A stretch of 64,000 nucleotides of DNA from CBDDFV01 sp965227335 (lineage in GTDB: Bacteria; Planctomycetota; Phycisphaerae; Phycisphaerales; SM1A02), in contig CBDDFV010000010.1 in assembly GCA_965227335.1 (NCBI GenBank), forward strand, positions 124,001 to 188,000, given 5' to 3'. Below, in pieces: positions 16,279 to 24,754 of this stretch. Made by a program: the position numbers and the translations under genes. Every line of letters starts with the position of its first letter. The first letter of the stretch is position 1. The notes beneath the pieces were generated by a model. The model made no database searches and was not told where the DNA came from. It was given only the letters and a program-made list of their open reading frames with translations.

Positions 16279-17337
16279 ATGAACGATCTCGATCGCATCA
16301 CCAGCGTCCAGCTCGAACGCAGCGCCCGCTCGCTCGCGCAGTGGACCGTCGACCGGCTGCTGGAGAGCGACAGCCGGTCCACGATCGACGGCGACGGACG
16401 ACGACTCTGGACCGGGGCCATCGAGACCCAGATCCGGTTCCTCGCCCAGGCCGTCGCGATGAACGAGCCGCTCGTGCTCGCCGACTACCTCATCTCGATC
16501 CGCAACGCCCCGCAACTCGACCGCGGCATGGATCACTATGTGATTGACGCCCTGACCGCACTCCGCGACGTGCTGGCGGAGGAGTTCGCGACGGACGCCG
16601 CGGACGGCGCGGCGGCGATCATCGACCGGGCGCTCGACGCCGTCGATCATCCGGATGAAGTCTTCCCGCCGCCCCCGGAAGCTCCCGCGGACCTCCGTCG
16701 CCTGCAGCTTCAGTACCTCGAGCGGATCCTCAGCGGCGAGCGCCGCGAAGGGCTTGACCTCCTGCTCGACGCGGTGAAGAACGGCGCGGCGATCCCCGAT
16801 ATCTACCTCCACGTCCTCGCGGCGTCCCAGCGTGAGATCGGCGACCTGTGGCATCGCGGCGAGATCTCCGTCGGTGAAGAGCACACCGCCACCAACGCCA
16901 CGGAACGCGCCATGACCACGCTGCTGGACATGACGTCGAGTGAACGGCGACAGGACGCGACGGTCGTCACCTGTGCGGTGGGCGGCGAACTCCACGCCGT
17001 GGCCGTCCGCATGGTCGCCGACTTCTTCGAAATGGACGGCTGGCGGGTGATCGATCTCGGCGGCAACATGCCGGCCCCCGATGTCGCCCTCAGCCTCCAC
17101 GACTTCGAGGCGGACCTGCTCGCGATCTCGATCACGTCGTCGCTCTGGCTGCGCGAGACCGCCGATCTCATCACGACCATCCGCGGGGAGCGCGATACGC
17201 CCGTCCTCGTCGGCGGACGCGCCATCGTCCGTTTCCCCGATGTCTGGCGCACGCTCGGCGCCGACGGCTTCGCGACCACCGCCGCCGAAGCCCCCCGCGT
17301 CGCCCGGACCCTGCTCGAAGCCCCCCGGCCCACCTGA
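16279..17337 (+). CDS. Stand-alone cobalamin-binding sensor (CarH/AerR-like, no DNA-binding domain)
   Basis: 352 residues. The C-terminal half matches the two B12-binding modules: a helical cap (about 145-225) and a Rossmann-like domain (about 227-345). The cap has the exact W-x9-EH motif (W191, E201-H202 in LWHRGEISVGEEHTATN) found in light-sensing B12 proteins such as CarH and AerR. The Rossmann part has CAVGGELHAVAVRMVADFF, with H239 as the likely lower cobalt ligand, then DGWRVIDLGGNMP. The N-terminal 145 residues are helical and are not a MerR helix-turn-helix. I infer a light- or B12-responsive partner protein. It converges with pdeM, 8 bases away. Confidence 0.82.
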   Translation: MNDLDRITSVQLERSARSLAQWTVDRLLESDSRSTIDGDGRRLWTGAIETQIRFLAQAVAMNEPLVLADYLISIRNAPQLDRGMDHYVIDALTALRDVLAEEFATDAADGAAAIIDRALDAVDHPDEVFPPPPEAPADLRRLQLQYLERILSGERREGLDLLLDAVKNGAAIPDIYLHVLAASQREIGDLWHRGEISVGEEHTATNATERAMTTLLDMTSSERRQDATVVTCAVGGELHAVAVRMVADFFEMDGWRVIDLGGNMPAPDVALSLHDFEADLLAISITSSLWLRETADLITTIRGERDTPVLVGGRAIVRFPDVWRTLGADGFATTAAEAPRVARTLLEAPRPT

Positions 17338-17345
17338 CCGCCGCG

Positions 17346-18059
17346 CTACATCACGCGTTCCCGCCGCCGGACCGGCTCCACCAGACGCGTCACCTCCGCC
17401 ACCCCGCCGTCAACCAGCGCGAAGATCCGATCCGCTTCGTCGAACGCCATTCGCGCGCCGCCCGTGAACGGTCCGAACGCAGGCAGGATCAGCCGGGCCC
17501 GTCCCGCCACGAAACACCGCGCCCGCAGCCGCCCGCCGGGCAGTCGCACGGCGACGGATGGATGGATGTGCCCGCACATCGTCGGCGACTCGGCGCCCGC
17601 GCTTACAACGGGATCGTGCGCAAGCCGCCCGCCCGTCGCGTCATCGACCCACGGTTCATCGACGCAATCGATGTTCGCGTCCGGGGGCGGATCGCCCGCC
17701 CCGCGATCGTGATTGCCCCGCACCAGCGTCATCGCCACCGACGGCCATGAGCGGCGCCAGGCGACGAACGCCCGGTCGAGGTCCGGCGTGCGTCCGGCCC
17801 GGGCGTGGAAGAGATCGCCGAGGATGATCAGACGCACGGCCCGCGTCGCCTCGAGCAACGCGTTCAGTCGCGCGAAGCCCGCCTCGTCCACCCCCGACGG
17901 CGCCGCGACGCCCGCCGCGCGGAACGCCTCCGCCTTGCCGAGGTGAACATCCGCCACGTAGGCCGTCGCGTGATCCGGCTCGTGGATCGATCCGTCGCCG
18001 CGCAGCACAAGCCGTCGCCTCGCCCATTCGATCGTCGGTTCAACGTGCGGGGCCGACAT
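17346..18059 (-). CDS. pdeM: Ligase-associated metallophosphoesterase PdeM
   Basis: 237 residues. It is the manganese-dependent phosphoesterase/endonuclease (MPE) of the ligase-associated DNA repair cluster. Metal-binding motifs are seen in order: YVADVHLGKAEAFRAAG, LIILGDLFHARAG, LVRGNHDRG, and the late MCGHIHPSV. The family typically incises single-stranded DNA. The ATG at 18059 overlaps the helicase 3' end by 20 bases. It is the last gene of the exonuclease-ligase-helicase-PdeM operon. Confidence 0.92.
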   Translation of the reverse strand: MSAPHVEPTIEWARRRLVLRGDGSIHEPDHATAYVADVHLGKAEAFRAAGVAAPSGVDEAGFARLNALLEATRAVRLIILGDLFHARAGRTPDLDRAFVAWRRSWPSVAMTLVRGNHDRGAGDPPPDANIDCVDEPWVDDATGGRLAHDPVVSAGAESPTMCGHIHPSVAVRLPGGRLRARCFVAGRARLILPAFGPFTGGARMAFDEADRIFALVDGGVAEVTRLVEPVRRRERVM

Positions 18060-20553
18060 GGCTCGCCGTCTCCTTCTCTTCGGCCTCGCGATCCGCGGCC
18101 GCCTCGAGCGACGCGGCCATCCGTTCGATGCGTTCGGACCACGACTCCGAACTCGTCTGCTGGGTGCGAATACTCTCCGCCCAGAGCGGAAACGACAAGG
18201 GGCTGATCCGGGCCGGCTCGATGAGCACCAGCCGCTCCGCCTCGATGCGGGCGAGCACGTCCTCCAGACGCGTGAATTCGAGTTCACGCTCCAGCACCTC
18301 CCGCCGCGCCTGGTCGAGCAGCCGATTCCCGGGATCGAAATCGAGGAACACGTCGAAGAAGAGGTTGCTCGACGCCTGCAGGTGTCGCGTCGACTTGCCG
18401 TCGCCGGGATACCCGGGATGGATGAGCCCGGCGATCTGTGCGATCGCACGGAAACGCCGGCGGGCCAGCTCCGTATCGTTCACGCAGGCGAGCAGGTCGT
18501 CGAGCAGCCCCGCCGTCGACAACACCTCCCGCCAGGCGGACTCGCCCAGATCGAGCGGATCAGACGACGTCAGCTCGACGCCGTAGTCGTTGCCGTTCAT
18601 CATCACGGAACAGGCGCGGCGGTCGGTGATGCGCTTTCCGAACAACGCCGCGAGCCCCTCGTTCGCCAGCCGGCCCGCGAACGTATAGATGAACACATGC
18701 CAGCCGCGTCGGTCGTGCACGCGTTCGATCATCGTCTCATCCGCGGCGGGGATTCGCGACCAGCGTTGCTGCAGTTCGAGGATCGGGCGGACGAGCGCCA
18801 TCTCTTCGTCGGCGTAGATCCCCCGCCGCGCTTCATCCAGTCGCGCCCGCACGCCCGTGGCGAGTTTCGTCGAGAGCGGGCTCCGTCCGCCGCCCCAGCG
18901 CGGCACGGCGCCCTTCGCCTTCTTCGTCGCCCGCCGCACGTATGCGGTCAGCCCGCGCGACCGGACGAACTCGAGCCGTCGACCCGCGAAGAAGAACTGG
19001 TCGCCCTTGCGGAGGCGTCCGATGAACGTCTCTTCGATCGTCCCCAGCGTCGCCCCTTTGATGAACTTCACCTTCATGGAAGCATCGCCCGTGATCGTAC
19101 CGATCGAAAGCCGATGCGTCCGGGCGATGGTCTTCGACTCCACCCGCCACCGGTCGTCGTTGCGCACGACGCGGGCGAACTGGTCGTACGCCTTCAGCGA
19201 TGATCCGCCGCGCACGACGAAGTCCATCACCCACGACCACTCTTCATCGGACAGCGCGGCGTACGCATGGGTCGTGCGCACTTCATCGCGGAGCCTCGTC
19301 TCGTCAAACCCGTCGCCCATCGCAATCGTGACGAGATGTTGCGCGAGCACATCGAGCGGGCGGTCGACCGGCCGCCGCGCCTCCAGACCGCGATCGTCGC
19401 CGTCCGCCCGCAGAGCCCGCAGTCCCGCTTCCCGCGCGGCGGAGAATTCGACCAGCTCCATCGCGTTCGTGGGCACGCCGACGATCCGGCTCTCCGCCCC
19501 CGGCTGATGTCCCGATCGACCCGCCCGCTGCAACATGCGGGCGATCCCCTTCGGACTGCCGACCTGCACCACCTGCTCCACCGGCAGGAAGTCGACGCCG
19601 AGATCGAGACTCGACGTGCAGACGACGCAACGCAGTTCGCCCGCGTCGAGCATCCGCTCCACCTTCTCACGCACCTCGCGATCGAGCGAGCCGTGGTGGA
19701 TGGCGAGTTGATCCACCCACGCCGGCGCGGCGGTCACCAGCGCGTGGAACCACAGCTCCGCCTGCGAACGGGTGTTCGTGAACAGCAGCGTCGTCCCCGC
19801 CTGCTCCACCACGTCGATGACCTGCGGCAGCAGTTTCAGGCCGAGGTGCCCGGCCCAGGGAAAGCGATCCATGGTGGCGGGGCGGACGGTGTCGACGCGG
19901 ACCGCCTTGGTCATTCGGCCGCGGACGAGTCGTCCGGTCGACGCCCGTTGCGGACCGAGCAGAGCGGACATCGCCTCGTCGAGGTTGCCGAGCGTGGCGG
20001 AGAGTCCCCAGGTGCGCATCTGCGGCGCGATCGTGCGAAGCCGGGCGAGGCCGAGTTCGGTCTGCACGCCGCGCTTCGAACCGAGCAGCTCATGCCACTC
20101 GTCGACCACGACGGCGCGAAGCGATCCGAACCGCGCATCTGCGCCGGGATGGGAGAGCAGCAGCGACAGGCTTTCGGGCGTGGTGATGAGCGTGGTCGGC
20201 AGGCGCTGCAGTTGTTTCCGTTTGAGCGTGCCTGACGTATCGCCGGTGCGCAGCTCGACCCGCCACGGCCAGTCGAGCGCTTCGATCGGCGCGCGGAGGG
20301 CGTGGGCGGTGTCGTTGGCGAGCGCGCGCATCGGGGTGATCCACAGCACGCGGAGCGGCGGCGCCTCGTCAGGATCGGGGGACTCCGCCTCGTACTCGAG
20401 CAGCGGTCCGATCCACGCCGCGAGCGTCTTCCCGGCCCCGGTCGACGCATGGAGCAAACCGCTGTCGCCGGCGCGGTAGGCGTCCCACGCGTCGCGCTGG
20501 AAGTCGAACGGCGCGCGGCCGTCCGCTTCAAACCATTCGCGGACCCGACTCAC
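18040..20553 (-). CDS. Ligase-associated DEXH-box DNA helicase (Lhr family)
   Basis: 837-residue superfamily 2 helicase of the Lhr type. Seen: the Q-motif region PFDFQRDAWDAYRAG, Walker A ASTGAGKTLAAW, LWITPMRALANDT, TTPESLSLLLSHPG, the DEXH box VVVDEWHELL, LSATLGNLDEA, and in the second RecA domain FTNTRSQAELWF, VVCTSSLDLGVDF and QRAGRSGHQPG. The remaining 400 residues form the winged-helix and accessory Lhr core. It starts at GTG 20553, whose TG overlaps the ligase TGA, so translation is coupled. It would unwind DNA during repair together with the ligase. Confidence 0.95.
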   Translation of the reverse strand: MSRVREWFEADGRAPFDFQRDAWDAYRAGDSGLLHASTGAGKTLAAWIGPLLEYEAESPDPDEAPPLRVLWITPMRALANDTAHALRAPIEALDWPWRVELRTGDTSGTLKRKQLQRLPTTLITTPESLSLLLSHPGADARFGSLRAVVVDEWHELLGSKRGVQTELGLARLRTIAPQMRTWGLSATLGNLDEAMSALLGPQRASTGRLVRGRMTKAVRVDTVRPATMDRFPWAGHLGLKLLPQVIDVVEQAGTTLLFTNTRSQAELWFHALVTAAPAWVDQLAIHHGSLDREVREKVERMLDAGELRCVVCTSSLDLGVDFLPVEQVVQVGSPKGIARMLQRAGRSGHQPGAESRIVGVPTNAMELVEFSAAREAGLRALRADGDDRGLEARRPVDRPLDVLAQHLVTIAMGDGFDETRLRDEVRTTHAYAALSDEEWSWVMDFVVRGGSSLKAYDQFARVVRNDDRWRVESKTIARTHRLSIGTITGDASMKVKFIKGATLGTIEETFIGRLRKGDQFFFAGRRLEFVRSRGLTAYVRRATKKAKGAVPRWGGGRSPLSTKLATGVRARLDEARRGIYADEEMALVRPILELQQRWSRIPAADETMIERVHDRRGWHVFIYTFAGRLANEGLAALFGKRITDRRACSVMMNGNDYGVELTSSDPLDLGESAWREVLSTAGLLDDLLACVNDTELARRRFRAIAQIAGLIHPGYPGDGKSTRHLQASSNLFFDVFLDFDPGNRLLDQARREVLERELEFTRLEDVLARIEAERLVLIEPARISPLSFPLWAESIRTQQTSSESWSERIERMAASLEAAADREAEEKETASHVGPAR

Positions 20554-22148
20554 GAGGTCGTCCTTCCGTCGATGAGGCTGCGGAGGGCGTCGATGGTGTC
20601 GGCCTCGCGCGCGGACTTGTCCGGCCGCGCCCGATGGATCCGCGGAAAGCGGAGGGCGACGCCGGAGCGGTGGCGGGGCGAGGTCTGCACGCCTTCGAAC
20701 GCCAGTTCGAACACGCGCTCCGGGCGCACGACCCGGACGGGTCCATGACGCGAGACGGTCGCGGTGCGCACGTACTGGTCGACTTCGCGGATCTCCGCAT
20801 CGGTCAGCCCCGAGTACGCCCGCGCGATCGGCGTGAGTTCATCGCCGTCCCACACCGCAAAGGTGTAGTCGGTGTAGAGGCTCGCCCGCCGGCCGGAGCC
20901 CGGCAGGGCGTTGATCAGGACGGCGTCGATCGTGTAGGGATCGACCTTCCACTTCCACCAGTCGCCACGCACGCGTCCGACGTGATACGTCGACGACGCC
21001 CGCTTGATCATCAGCCCCTCGGTCCGCATCCGACGCGCGTCACGCTGCCGGACCGCCGCGTCGTCCCAGGACGCGGGCGTCAGCCGCGTCGAGAGACGCA
21101 GGGCGTCGTCCGCGGCGTCAAGGACGATCTGTTCGAGGGCCGCGCGGCGTTCGTCGAAGCCGCGTTCGCGCCAGTCCTCGCCGTCGCGTTCCAGCAGATC
21201 GAACGCCTGGAACACGATCGGCGTGTCGGCGAAGAGCATCGGCTCCACGTTCCGGCGGCCGAGACGGCGCTGAAGATCATGGAACGAGAGCGGGGCGTCG
21301 TCATCCCACGCGAGGATCTCGCCGTCGAGCACGACGCCGTCGGGGAGCAGATCGCCCACGCCCCGCAATTCCGGGAACGTATCGGTGATGAGTTCCTCGC
21401 CGCGCGACCAGACGACGGTCCGGCCCGCCCGTCGAATGAGCTGGGCCCGGACGCCGTCCCACTTCCATTCGAACCGCCAGTCGTCGATCGGACCCAGCGA
21501 CGCCGGCTCTGCTTCGAGCGGGGAGGCGAGGGCGAAGGGGTACGGGCGAACCGGATCGTCCGATTCGTGGGCGGGCGCGATGAATGCTTCGAACTGCGTC
21601 GCCGTCGGCGTCCACTGGCCGATGAGACGGTGGGCCATGACGGCGGGCTCGACATCCGCCGCCTCGGCGAGCGCCCGCGTGACGAGCTTTGTCGCCGCGC
21701 CGACCCGAAATCCGCCGAGGACAAGCTTATGCCAGAGATAGCGTTCGTCGCGGGCGAGTTCGCGCCAGGTCTGTTCGACGCGGGCCCGCCGCTCGGCGTC
21801 CGGCAGATCGCGCAGGGGTTCGACGCGTTCCGCGACGATCCGGTGCAGCGGGAGGTCGACCGCATCTTCCGGTTCGGGGAGGAGCAGGGCGAGCGTCTCG
21901 GACAAGTCACCCACCGCCGCGTACGACTCATCCACCAGCCACGCCGGCAGTCCGGCCGCCTCCGCCGCCCACGCCCGCAGCGTCTTCGATGAAATCGGGC
22001 GACGGAACCGCCGTCCGGTGAGAAACGCCAGCGCCCACGCCGCGTCCTCGGGCGGCGCTTCAGCGAAGTAGTCTCGAAGCGCGGCGACCTTCTCCGTCGT
22101 CCGCGTCGTGCGATCCAGGGCCGCGTAGAGTTCAGTAAACCGCTTCAC
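20550..22148 (-). CDS. ATP-dependent DNA ligase of the repair-cluster type
   Basis: 532 residues. It seals nicks using ATP through a lysyl-AMP intermediate. The nucleotidyl lysine is K229 in FEWKWDGVRAQLI. Other motifs are SRGEELITDTFPE, VLDGEILAWDDD, FQAFDLLE, GLMIKRASSTYHVGRVRGDWWKWK (motif V region) and the C-terminal OB fold ending VALRFPRIHRARPDK. The N-terminal 200 residues are the helical DNA-binding domain. It starts at GTG 22148, overlapping the exonuclease TGA. The product acts alongside the helicase and nucleases encoded with it. Confidence 0.95.
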   Translation of the reverse strand: MKRFTELYAALDRTTRTTEKVAALRDYFAEAPPEDAAWALAFLTGRRFRRPISSKTLRAWAAEAAGLPAWLVDESYAAVGDLSETLALLLPEPEDAVDLPLHRIVAERVEPLRDLPDAERRARVEQTWRELARDERYLWHKLVLGGFRVGAATKLVTRALAEAADVEPAVMAHRLIGQWTPTATQFEAFIAPAHESDDPVRPYPFALASPLEAEPASLGPIDDWRFEWKWDGVRAQLIRRAGRTVVWSRGEELITDTFPELRGVGDLLPDGVVLDGEILAWDDDAPLSFHDLQRRLGRRNVEPMLFADTPIVFQAFDLLERDGEDWRERGFDERRAALEQIVLDAADDALRLSTRLTPASWDDAAVRQRDARRMRTEGLMIKRASSTYHVGRVRGDWWKWKVDPYTIDAVLINALPGSGRRASLYTDYTFAVWDGDELTPIARAYSGLTDAEIREVDQYVRTATVSRHGPVRVVRPERVFELAFEGVQTSPRHRSGVALRFPRIHRARPDKSAREADTIDALRSLIDGRTTS

Positions 22149-23185
22149 GGCGCCGCCTCCGCGACGTCCTCCTCGTCATCCGCCGGCGTGTCGAGTTCGC
22201 CGGCGAAGCGCGTGCGATAGATGTCGACGTCGCGGCCCTGCTCGCGCAGGAACCGGGCGAGCGGATCGACGTAGCCATGGGTGACGCCGATCCGCGCTGC
22301 GCCGGTCGATTCGATCGCATCATGCAGGCCCGGCCAGTCGGCGTGATCGGAGATGACGAAGCCGCGATCGAGACTCTGCCGGCGACGCGTCCCGCGAATC
22401 TGCATCCAGCCGGAGGCCATCGCGTCGGACGTGTCGCCGAACTTGCGTCGCCACGGCGACGTCGCGACCGACGGCGGTGCGATGACGAGGGCGCGGCCGC
22501 GCGTCGCCTTCGCCGTTTCGGCGTTCGCATGTTCCGCCGGGGGGAGGTCGACGCCGGCGGCGCGATACGCCTCCGTGAGCGGGACCGCCGCGCCGTGCAG
22601 TAGAATCGGACCGCAGGCGGGATCAAGTCCCGCGAGCACGCGCTGCGCCTTGCCGAGGGAGTAGGCGTAGACGATGCTCGTGCGGCCGTCGGCCTGGTTG
22701 GCCCGCCACCAGTCGTGCAGTTCGGCGAAGACGTCGGCGGCGTCCGGCCAGCGGTAGATGGGGAGGCCGAAGGTGCATTCCGAGATGAACACGTCGCAGG
22801 AGACGGGTTCGAACGCGGCGCAGGTGGCGTCGGCCTGGACCTTGTAGTCGCCGCTCACGACCCAGCGTTCGCCGTGGTGTTCGACGCACACCTGGGCGGA
22901 GCCGAGCAGATGTCCCGCGGGATGCAGCGAGACCGCGACGTCGCCGATGGTCGTCGTTTCACCGTACGGGAGCGTCTCGATGACGGCGTCGGCCCCCATG
23001 CGGATGCGAAGCACGCCGGCGCCGTCCGCCGCGCAGAGGTAGGCCCGCGAGCCGCGCCGGGCGTGATCGGCGTGCGCGTGCGTGATCACCGCCCGATCGA
23101 CGGGCCGCCAGGGGTCGATATGGAATCCGCCCGCCTCGCAGTAGAAGCCGGCGTCGGTGAGTTGGATCAGCGGGGTTGAAGGCAC
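22145..23185 (-). CDS. Ligase-associated exonuclease (metallo-beta-lactamase fold)
   Basis: 346 residues. A beta-CASP/metallo-beta-lactamase nuclease of the ligase-associated repair set. The metal motif HAHADHA (H36, H38, D40, H41) is intact, followed by LHPAGHLLGSAQV, VVSGDYKVQ, DVFISECTFGLPIYRWP and, near the end, RGFVISDHADWPGL and GVTHGYVDP, as in relatives that trim DNA ends. The start is taken as GTG 23185, which gives the conserved short N-terminus; the frame is open for 144 more codons upstream but there runs antisense-like through the neighbour. It is followed by ligase with a GTGA overlap. Confidence 0.92.
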   Translation of the reverse strand: MPSTPLIQLTDAGFYCEAGGFHIDPWRPVDRAVITHAHADHARRGSRAYLCAADGAGVLRIRMGADAVIETLPYGETTTIGDVAVSLHPAGHLLGSAQVCVEHHGERWVVSGDYKVQADATCAAFEPVSCDVFISECTFGLPIYRWPDAADVFAELHDWWRANQADGRTSIVYAYSLGKAQRVLAGLDPACGPILLHGAAVPLTEAYRAAGVDLPPAEHANAETAKATRGRALVIAPPSVATSPWRRKFGDTSDAMASGWMQIRGTRRRQSLDRGFVISDHADWPGLHDAIESTGAARIGVTHGYVDPLARFLREQGRDVDIYRTRFAGELDTPADDEEDVAEAAP

Positions 23186-23205
23186 GACGGGGGATGGTAG
23201 GTCGC

Positions 23206-24156
23206 TCAGTCGAAGAGCGAGGCGCGGCTGACGGGCAGATCGAGCAGATCCTGCAGCCGTCGGAGCGTGGCGGGCGCGTGACCCGCGTAGGTGTTGCCCA
23301 CGAGACCGAAGACCTCCCCGATCGGTCGACCCGTCGCGGCCGATCGGGCCCGCTCGCGGCCGAGCCGATCGACCCACCACGCGAGCCGGGCCGTCGGATC
23401 GACGACCTCCTCGCTCGTGGTCTCGTACTGATCGTGCCGCCCGACCCAGCGGACGTACAGCCAGTCCGTCGTCGCGACCACCCGTCGGGGCTGATACGCG
23501 TTGGCGTCGTTGATCTCGGTCGGCGCGAGCGAAGCCACCCCCGGCGTCGGCTCGTCGCCCGCGACCCACGCCACGTCGTGCGCCCGGAACAGCGCGGCGG
23601 TCTCCGGGGTCCACCACGAATCGTGCCGCAGTTCGACCGCGTATCGCGCCGCCTCGCGCGGCAGACGCTCGATCCAGCGTTCGAGATCATTCCGCGCCGA
23701 CGCATCGAACGTTGGCGGAAACTGGAAGAGGATCACCGCCAGCTTGTGATCGAGACCCTGGGCGACCTCGAGGAACGCATCGAAGCTGCGCGCGGCGGCC
23801 CCCCCGGCGAGTTCGGTCGCGTTCTCACGCGGCCGCGGACCGGGCCAGTCGACGCCGAGGGCGACGCCGTGGGTGATGTCGCGCGGCGCCTTGAGACAGA
23901 ACGTGAAGTCGTCCGGCGTGACGTCCCGCCACCGTTCGACCACGTGCGGGGCAGGGATCGCGTAGAACGTGGTGTCAAGCTCAATCGTGTCGAAGTGCCC
24001 CGCGTAGAACTGCAGCCGCCGTGGACCATCCACCCCCCGGGGATAGAACGGCCCGTTCCAGCCCGGATACGCGAATCCGATGGAGCCGAGGCGCCAGCGC
24101 GGCGGAACGTCCGATACGGACGAGTCAGACGGCGATATGTCGCTGGCCGGCGCCAT
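23206..24156 (-). CDS. DUF72 family protein
   Basis: 316-residue TIM-barrel-like protein of the DUF72 (YecE) family, of unknown biochemical role. Family features are clear: RLGSIGFAYPGWNGPFYPRG, FDTIELDTTFYAIPAPHVVERW, FTFCLKAPRDITH, AVILFQFPPTF, RYAVELRHDSWW, and LYVRWVGRH near the C-terminus. It ends 20 bases before the exonuclease gene on the same strand, so it is probably the first gene of the repair operon; whether it works with it is unknown. ATG 24156 was chosen because the frame further upstream runs antisense through the DCC gene. Confidence 0.9.
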   Translation of the reverse strand: MAPASDISPSDSSVSDVPPRWRLGSIGFAYPGWNGPFYPRGVDGPRRLQFYAGHFDTIELDTTFYAIPAPHVVERWRDVTPDDFTFCLKAPRDITHGVALGVDWPGPRPRENATELAGGAAARSFDAFLEVAQGLDHKLAVILFQFPPTFDASARNDLERWIERLPREAARYAVELRHDSWWTPETAALFRAHDVAWVAGDEPTPGVASLAPTEINDANAYQPRRVVATTDWLYVRWVGRHDQYETTSEEVVDPTARLAWWVDRLGRERARSAATGRPIGEVFGLVGNTYAGHAPATLRRLQDLLDLPVSRASLFD

Positions 24157-24235
24157 GGAAAGGCCATCGTACCGCGTAGAAAACCGAGCGAATCCGCCGC
24201 CCGGGGCGAAACGAATACACACCGAGATGCCACCC

Positions 24236-24685
24236 ATGACGACCACCACCACCGCTCCCGCTCCCGCCGCCGCCCACGACGTGTCTTCCGAGACGACGCC
24301 GGAGTTCACCGTGCTCATCGACGGGGACTGCCCGCTGTGCAAGCGCGAAGCGAAGTTCATGCAGAAGCTCGACAAGGGGCGCGGCCGACTGTGCCTCGTG
24401 GACATCACGGCCGACGACTTCGACCCGACCATCTACGGTCGCACCATGGACGACGTGATGGGATCGATCCACGGTGTCAACGAAGACGGCGAGGTTGTCG
24501 ACGGGATGGAGGTCTTCCGCGGCGCCTACCGGGCGGTCGGTCTCGGCTGGCTGCTCGCCCCCACGGGCTGGCCCGGACTGCGTCCGATCTTCGACGCCCT
24601 CTATCGATTCTTCGCCCGATACCGGCTGACACTGACGGGCCGGAGCGACGCCGCGTGCGAGGATGGACGCTGCAAGGTCGGCTGA
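24236..24685 (+). CDS. DCC-type thiol-disulfide oxidoreductase family protein (DUF393)
   Basis: 149 residues with the family-defining motif FTVLIDGDCPLCKREAKFMQ, in which DGDCPLC gives the DxxCxxC redox pair. Further on are LCLVDITADDFDP, GSIHGVNEDGEVVDGMEVFRGAYRA, and a hydrophobic C-terminal half (LGWLLAPTGWPGLRPIFDALYRFFARYR) as in relatives. The C-terminus adds two more Cys (CEDGRC). Start chosen at ATG 24236 because a GAG lies 9 bases upstream; ATG 24227 is an alternative. Confidence 0.9.
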   Translation: MTTTTTAPAPAAAHDVSSETTPEFTVLIDGDCPLCKREAKFMQKLDKGRGRLCLVDITADDFDPTIYGRTMDDVMGSIHGVNEDGEVVDGMEVFRGAYRAVGLGWLLAPTGWPGLRPIFDALYRFFARYRLTLTGRSDAACEDGRCKVG

Positions 24686-24754
24686 CTGGCGTGATTTCGA
24701 GATCATCGGGGACGTCGGACCGCCGCGCGTCGTAGGACGGGCGGAGGTTGCGTC

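Noticed and set aside
16279..17337. Corrinoid-dependent methyltransferase subunit
   Set aside because: No methyltransferase neighbours are present, and the Wx9EH motif favours the light-sensor branch. The possibility is kept as a test in the findings.
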